Below, piece after piece: positions 59,583 to 64,000 of a stretch of DNA of 64,000 nt (position 1 is its first letter; each line of letters starts with the position of its first letter). A program made the translations under genes and the position numbers. This stretch comes from Parvibaculaceae bacterium Mf 1.05b.01 (GTDB lineage Bacteria > Pseudomonadota > Alphaproteobacteria > Parvibaculales > Parvibaculaceae), in assembly GCA_000509225.1 (NCBI GenBank), contig BAOK01000001.1, forward strand, positions 1,736,001 through 1,800,000, given 5' to 3'. The notes beneath the pieces were generated by a model. That model was given only the letters and a program-made list of their open reading frames with translations, did no database searches and was not told where the DNA came from.

Positions 59583-61403
59583 ATGTCGACCGGAGCCTCA
59601 CGCCCCGGAGTCCGACGCCAAGGTCCTCTTTGGCGGTTAGTACCCCTGATCCAAGCCCACGCCCGGAAGTTTTGGGGCGGGATGATACTGATCATCAATG
59701 GCCGTTTCCTCGAAGCGGGCATGCCTTTGTTGCTCGCGATCGCAGTTGATTCACTCAATACTGACAGGCCCAACCTTGTCTGGCCTGCCTTTGGCATTCT
59801 CGGGCTCATGTGCGCACGGTATGTTTCCTTCTCCTTTGGCCGCCGTTTTGTCAGGCAGGTTGGCGTTGAAGTGGCGTTTGATCTGCGCCAAAAACTCTAT
59901 TGGCATCTTCAACTTCAGGGACCTCGCTTTTTCGCTGAATATTCCACCGGCGACCTGATGGCGCGCGCCATCAACGACCTACAGCTCATCCGAATGATGA
60001 TCGGTCTCGGATCCCGCCTGCTGCTGGTGCTGGGTGCCTCTGGCATCATCGCTTTTGGTGTGATGCTGACACTCTCGTCCAAGCTCGCACTCATGCTGCT
60101 ACCTCTATTGCCTTTCATTGCGTTTTTTGGCTGGTTGATCGCACGGAAGATTTTCATCCAGTCGACCGCGGTTCAGGAAGGCTTTTCAGATCTCTCCGCG
60201 CAAGTTCAAGAAAACCTGAATGGGATCCGGACCATCCAGACCCATGCGCAGGAAGCGCGCGAGATTGATCGGCTTGAGAAGAAAAGCAGCGACTATGCGG
60301 GTGAATTCCAGAGGCTTATGTTCTTCAACTCAGCGCTCACCTCCACCATGTTTGTGATGACCGGTGCGGCGACAATCATCATTGTCGGGTTCGGCGGCTC
60401 CCTCGTCATGGCTGGCGAGATCAGCATTGGCACCTTTACCGCGTTCATTTTTTACCTCGCCATGATGCTGTCGCCGGTCAAAGAAGCCGGCGTCATGGTC
60501 ACTCTGTTCCAAAGGGCGGCTTCCGCCTCTGCCCGTATTCACAAGATCCTGGACCATGAGCCGGAGATCCGTGATGCAGATGACGCAGCCCCTTTGGACG
60601 GGGTCGGCGGGGCGCTGACCATCAAACATCTTTCCTACCGGCACCCTGAACAAGAAGAAACCGAAGATGCCTGGCCGGCACTCAATGATGTGACCTTTAA
60701 TGTCGAGAAAGGGCAGACAGTTGCCATTCTAGGGCGTGTTGGATCCGGAAAGTCTACGCTGCTTCGATTGCTGGTTCGGCTGCTCGATCCACCGCCAGGT
60801 ACAGTCTATCTCGATGGACAGGATGTGCGGATGTTGCCACTCGCGCAGGTGCGGCAGGAAATCTCGTTTGTGCCACAGGACCCGTTCCTGTTCGCGGACC
60901 GACTGGGTCAGAACATCACTTACGACAATCCCGACCGCACAGTCGACGAAGTTTGGGATGCGGCGGAGGCAGCTGATCTGGGCGAGACCATCGGAACGTT
61001 CCCTGCCCAGCTCGATACAGCCGTTGGTGAACGCGGTGTCACCCTGTCGGGCGGCCAAAAGCAGCGCACGAGCCTCGCGCGCGGCCTTATCCGTGGCGCG
61101 CCTGTCCTATTGCTGGATGATTGCTTTTCGGCTGTGGATACAGAAACAGAGGACAAGATCCTCAAGCAACTTAGGATGCTCCGCGCTGGACGCACGACCT
61201 TGCTCGTCTCGCACCGCGTTTCGACGGCGCAGCATGCTGACAGGATTTTCATGCTGGATCAGGGGCAGATTGTCGAGGCGGGCACCCATGCAGAGCTTAT
61301 AGCGGCGGGCGGCTCTTATGCGGACCTCGCTCGACTGCAAAGCCGACGGGATGCTCTTAAGTCAGACCTCGACGCACAGAACGTCTCCGGAGGTGCAGCA
61401 TGA
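59583..61403 (+). CDS. ABC exporter half-transporter A, degenerate NBD
   Basis: A 606-residue half-transporter: six TM helices (about 35-320) and an NBD (about 345-590). Walker A is GRVGSGKST (about 384-392), the signature LSGGQ is canonical (about 488-492), and the Walker B end is LLLDDCFSAVD, with Asp instead of the catalytic Glu (about residue 513). The H-switch His is present. It pairs with the next gene to form a heterodimer whose ATP sites differ. Start ATG at 59583. Probable lipid, peptide or drug exporter of the MdlA/BmrC-like class. Confidence 0.93.
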   Translation: MSTGASRPGVRRQGPLWRLVPLIQAHARKFWGGMILIINGRFLEAGMPLLLAIAVDSLNTDRPNLVWPAFGILGLMCARYVSFSFGRRFVRQVGVEVAFDLRQKLYWHLQLQGPRFFAEYSTGDLMARAINDLQLIRMMIGLGSRLLLVLGASGIIAFGVMLTLSSKLALMLLPLLPFIAFFGWLIARKIFIQSTAVQEGFSDLSAQVQENLNGIRTIQTHAQEAREIDRLEKKSSDYAGEFQRLMFFNSALTSTMFVMTGAATIIIVGFGGSLVMAGEISIGTFTAFIFYLAMMLSPVKEAGVMVTLFQRAASASARIHKILDHEPEIRDADDAAPLDGVGGALTIKHLSYRHPEQEETEDAWPALNDVTFNVEKGQTVAILGRVGSGKSTLLRLLVRLLDPPPGTVYLDGQDVRMLPLAQVRQEISFVPQDPFLFADRLGQNITYDNPDRTVDEVWDAAEAADLGETIGTFPAQLDTAVGERGVTLSGGQKQRTSLARGLIRGAPVLLLDDCFSAVDTETEDKILKQLRMLRAGRTTLLVSHRVSTAQHADRIFMLDQGQIVEAGTHAELIAAGGSYADLARLQSRRDALKSDLDAQNVSGGAA

Positions 61404-63265
61404 ACGACCTCCCAGCAGAAGAACGGGACTATACAGTCTTCGACAATGACATTGAGGGGAAGCGCTTTGACTTTCAGCTTTTGCGCCGGCTCTTCAGCTG
61501 GTTGAAGCCTTACCGAGCGCGGGCCTTGCTTGCCGTGACCTGCGTGCTGCTGGCGGCGACGGCGACGGTGCTCGCGCCCGTCATTGTCACTCGGGTGGTC
61601 ATTGATGGGATGCTGTTGCCGGGTGAAGGCATGGAAGCCCCTGACATGGGGCAAACCGCATTGGTCTCCTGGTTTGCAGATGCTGCTTCGCTTGATGCGC
61701 TTCTTGCCGCCTGTGTGATTTATGGTGGATGGGTGCTGATGGCCGGCATGTTCGCGCACCTGTTTCGTATCCTCCTGGCAGGTTCGGTTCTCTCAGGCCT
61801 CAAGGATCTGAGAAGAGATGTGTTCGCGCATCTTGAGAGGCTGCCGGCGACATTCTACGACCGTGTTGCTGTGGGCCGGGTCATGACCCGCGTCACCAAT
61901 GATATTGAGACACTGTTCGAACTTCTGTCTGGCTTTGGTGTTTTGATGGGAGAGTTTGTTCCCTTCTTTGTTGCCATCACCATCATGGTATCCATCAATC
62001 CGGAATTGACCGGCATGCTGTTATTGCTCATGCCAATAGCGGCGGCGGCCACCTACATCTTCCGCATGGCGAGCCGCAAGATTTATCGAGACATCCGTTC
62101 CAGCCTGTCCCGGCTCAACGAAAACCTGCAGGAAAATCTGTCTGGCATGGAAGTCGTCCAGCTCTATCAACGCGAAGAGATCAACTTTAAGCGCTATTCC
62201 GACATCAACTCAGAGAATCGACATCAGGAGAACCGGGCGGTTGTTATTGAAAGCTTGTATGGCCCAGCGATGGACAGCCTGATATTTCTCGCCATGGCAA
62301 CCATCATCTGGTTTGGCGGGGCACAGGTTGTGGGTGCGGATGTGACGCTCGGCAGCATTATCCTGTTCGCGAGCTTCACAGAGATGCTGTTCCGTCCGAT
62401 TGTGGCAATGGGTGAACAGTGGAATGTGCTCTTTCGCGCCATGGCAAGCTGTGAACGGATATTCCAGGCGCTTGATTGGAAAGAGACGCTGACTGAACCC
62501 TCAGCCCCGAAACCTTTGCCAAAGCAACTCAGTGGCGCGGTCGCTTTCGACAAACTCAACTTTGAATACAGATCGGGAAATCCAATTCTCAAGGATGTGA
62601 GTTTCGACATCGCACCTGGGGAAAAGATCGCAATTGTGGGCCCGACCGGGTCTGGCAAAACGACCCTGATCCGCCTCCTTTGTCGCTTCTATGACGTGAA
62701 GCCGGGAGACATTACCATTGATGGCATCGACATCATGGATGTGGCGCCGTCTGAGGTTCGCCGAAAAGTTGGCGTCGTGCTGCAGGACTTTCATATTTTC
62801 TCAGGCAGCATCTACGACAATATTGCGTTGGGCGATCCGAGCATCACTCGAGAGGCGGCTATTGAGGCGGCGAAGACGGTGAATGCAGACTCATTCATTC
62901 GTCAATTGCCATTGGGGTATGACACGCCTCTTGTGGAACGCGGACGGAACCTGAGCCACGGCCAAAGACAGCTGCTGGCCTTCGCGCGCGTCCTCGCGGT
63001 GGATCCGGACATCCTCATTCTCGATGAAGCAACGGCCAGTGTGGACACAGAAACCGAACTCGTCATTCAGGATGCACTGCGGAAACTCACAGAGGGCCGC
63101 ACGTCAATCATCATTGCCCACAGATTGCAGACCATTCGAGAAGCAGACCGAATTGTTGTGCTGGTTCAAGGTGAAGTTCGAGAAATAGGCCCACATGACG
63201 CACTCATGGCACAGGGCGGGCTCTATGCAACACTCTATGAGCTGCAGGTTCAGGAAACGGATTGA
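61400..63265 (+). CDS. ABC exporter half-transporter B, canonical Walker B, degenerate signature
   Basis: A 621-residue half-transporter. TM region about 30-330; NBD about 360-615. Walker A GPTGSGKTT (about 414-422), signature LSHGQ (about 518-522; His for Gly), Walker B LILDEATASVD with the canonical Glu (about 543). Start ATGA overlaps the stop of half A, so they are translationally coupled. Together they show the asymmetric site arrangement of heterodimeric exporters: half A's Walker B and half B's signature are both degenerate, forming one non-hydrolytic site. Confidence 0.94.
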   Translation: MNDLPAEERDYTVFDNDIEGKRFDFQLLRRLFSWLKPYRARALLAVTCVLLAATATVLAPVIVTRVVIDGMLLPGEGMEAPDMGQTALVSWFADAASLDALLAACVIYGGWVLMAGMFAHLFRILLAGSVLSGLKDLRRDVFAHLERLPATFYDRVAVGRVMTRVTNDIETLFELLSGFGVLMGEFVPFFVAITIMVSINPELTGMLLLLMPIAAAATYIFRMASRKIYRDIRSSLSRLNENLQENLSGMEVVQLYQREEINFKRYSDINSENRHQENRAVVIESLYGPAMDSLIFLAMATIIWFGGAQVVGADVTLGSIILFASFTEMLFRPIVAMGEQWNVLFRAMASCERIFQALDWKETLTEPSAPKPLPKQLSGAVAFDKLNFEYRSGNPILKDVSFDIAPGEKIAIVGPTGSGKTTLIRLLCRFYDVKPGDITIDGIDIMDVAPSEVRRKVGVVLQDFHIFSGSIYDNIALGDPSITREAAIEAAKTVNADSFIRQLPLGYDTPLVERGRNLSHGQRQLLAFARVLAVDPDILILDEATASVDTETELVIQDALRKLTEGRTSIIIAHRLQTIREADRIVVLVQGEVREIGPHDALMAQGGLYATLYELQVQETD

Positions 63266-63274
63266 GTAACGCGG

Positions 63275-64000
63275 TCAATTCAGACCCATTGCGCCTTTTA
63301 TGACAGAGATTGCACGCTCGAGATCTGCATCGGACATTGCCGACCCGGAGGGAAGACATAGGCCTGTTCTGTACAACGTGTCGCTCACCACGCCAGATGA
63401 GACGCACCTTGCGTCTTTAAAAACGGGCTGTTGGCTCATGGGCTTCCAGACAGGGCGGCATTCGACACCTTGCTGAGCAGCAACTTCGCACACGTCCTCT
63501 GGAGAGGCAGACATATCGGACTCCGACATTGTGAGAACCGACAACCATCTGTTTGCTTTTCCATAGGAGGCCTCGGGCATCATCTTGACCCCCTGATATC
63601 CACCAAGTGTATTTTCGTACACGTCAAAAATCTCACGGCGGCGCGCTACTCGGTCTACCAACACTTCCAACTGACCCACACCAACCGCAGCGCAGAGACT
63701 CGGCATGCGGTAATTGTAGCCCGTTTCGGTATGTTCGTAGTGGATCACGGGCTGGCGTGCTTGTTGCGCAAGATACCGCGCGCGGTCTAAAAGTTCTTCA
63801 TCTGCACCGGCCAACATGCCACCGCCAGCCGTGGTCATTATTTTGTTACCATTGAATGAATACACGGCCAGCGCGGCTCCCAGACCGGCGTGGCGATCTT
63901 TATACATAGCGCCCATAGCCTCGGCTGAATCCACAACCACTGGCACATCATACTTTGCACATACCGCCACGATAGGATCTAGGTCGCAAGACTGCCCGTA
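63275..64000 (-). CDS. DegT/DnrJ/EryC1/StrS aminotransferase, N-terminal part beyond window
   Basis: A PLP-dependent sugar aminotransferase. The frame is continuous to the right edge (it reads YGQSCDLDPI just before VAVC). The PLP-binding Lys lies in SFNGNKIMTTAGGG (codon 63842-63844), preceded by VPVVVDSAEAMGAMY with the Asp that contacts the pyridine N. A later NYRMPSLCAAVGVGQLE and RPVWKPMSQQP match the family. It makes amino-sugars for surface polysaccharide or glycan modification, similar to PglE/WecE or LegC-type genes. It ends 10 bases after the ABC exporter and is convergent with it. N-terminus missing. Confidence 0.93.
   Translation of the reverse strand, partial: YGQSCDLDPIVAVCAKYDVPVVVDSAEAMGAMYKDRHAGLGAALAVYSFNGNKIMTTAGGGMLAGADEELLDRARYLAQQARQPVIHYEHTETGYNYRMPSLCAAVGVGQLEVLVDRVARRREIFDVYENTLGGYQGVKMMPEASYGKANRWLSVLTMSESDMSASPEDVCEVAAQQGVECRPVWKPMSQQPVFKDARCVSSGVVSDTLYRTGLCLPSGSAMSDADLERAISVIKGAMGLN

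Overview
The window is 64 kb of densely coding, moderately GC-rich bacterial chromosome with genes on both strands. It has no rRNA or tRNA gene, insertion sequence, prophage or CRISPR array that I can see. The gene set points to an alphaproteobacterium: a MucR/Ros-type zinc-finger regulator, DUF1491, DUF2336 (two copies), DUF5330 and DUF6456 proteins, a stand-alone DnaA-domain-IV protein of the HdaB type, and a GcdH/nitronate-monooxygenase/acyl-CoA gene complement. The exact genus cannot be read from the sequence; a marine or environmental aerobic heterotroph of a Parvibaculales/Rhizobiales-like kind is a guess.

Layout. 0-9 kb: an amine-oxidase-like FAD enzyme (cut by the left edge), an autoregulated ArsR/SRPBCC pair, a DUF2336 protein, methyltransferase plus MscS channel, peptide release factor 3, and small hypothetical and DUF1491 genes. 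9.5-19 kb: secreted or envelope proteins, SufE, then a regulator-rich block: DUF6456 + HdaB-like DnaA-domain protein, XRE regulator, a Cys-rich envelope pair, MucR, and a ParA ATPase with a basic, ribbon-helix-helix-like partner. 19-30.6 kb: Rieske oxygenase + DinB-like protein, OmpW with an FNR/FixK-type box, an esterase, a RelE/HigB-like toxin-antitoxin pair, a second DUF2336, a trio of small exported proteins, a divergent pair of citrate-synthase-family genes (one fused to a DNA-binding domain), and a CBS-containing soluble histidine kinase.

30.7-43.4 kb: three tandem paralogous MFS exporters (the first preceded by a G12 tract, the third by a hairpin-rich leader), then acyl-CoA metabolism (enoyl-CoA hydratase, acyl-CoA ligase, MaoC hydratase), ChaC, an OmpA-like protein, oligopeptidase B, and a TauD/TfdA oxygenase divergent from an IclR regulator with a perfect palindromic operator. 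43.4-57.4 kb: a GH5 glycosidase, two beta-lactamase-fold hydrolases, GrpB, EamA and GNAT genes, a second TauD/TfdA oxygenase, two nitronate-monooxygenase-like genes around a LysR gene, and a Rossmann protein divergent from a second LysR gene. 57.4-64 kb: glutaryl-CoA dehydrogenase, ComB, a heterodimeric ABC exporter with one degenerate ATP site, and a DegT-type sugar aminotransferase cut by the right edge.

How it works together: most of the window is chromosomal housekeeping and catabolism (acyl-CoA, carboxylate and aromatic/oxygenase chemistry) with many local regulators beside their targets. Several of these have inverted repeats directly readable in the divergent promoters. The least ordinary parts are the HTH-citrate synthase pair, the HdaB/MucR/ParA block, the ParA-basic protein pair without ParB, the poly-G tract ahead of the MFS triplet, and the Cys-rich envelope pair at 14.3-16.7 kb.
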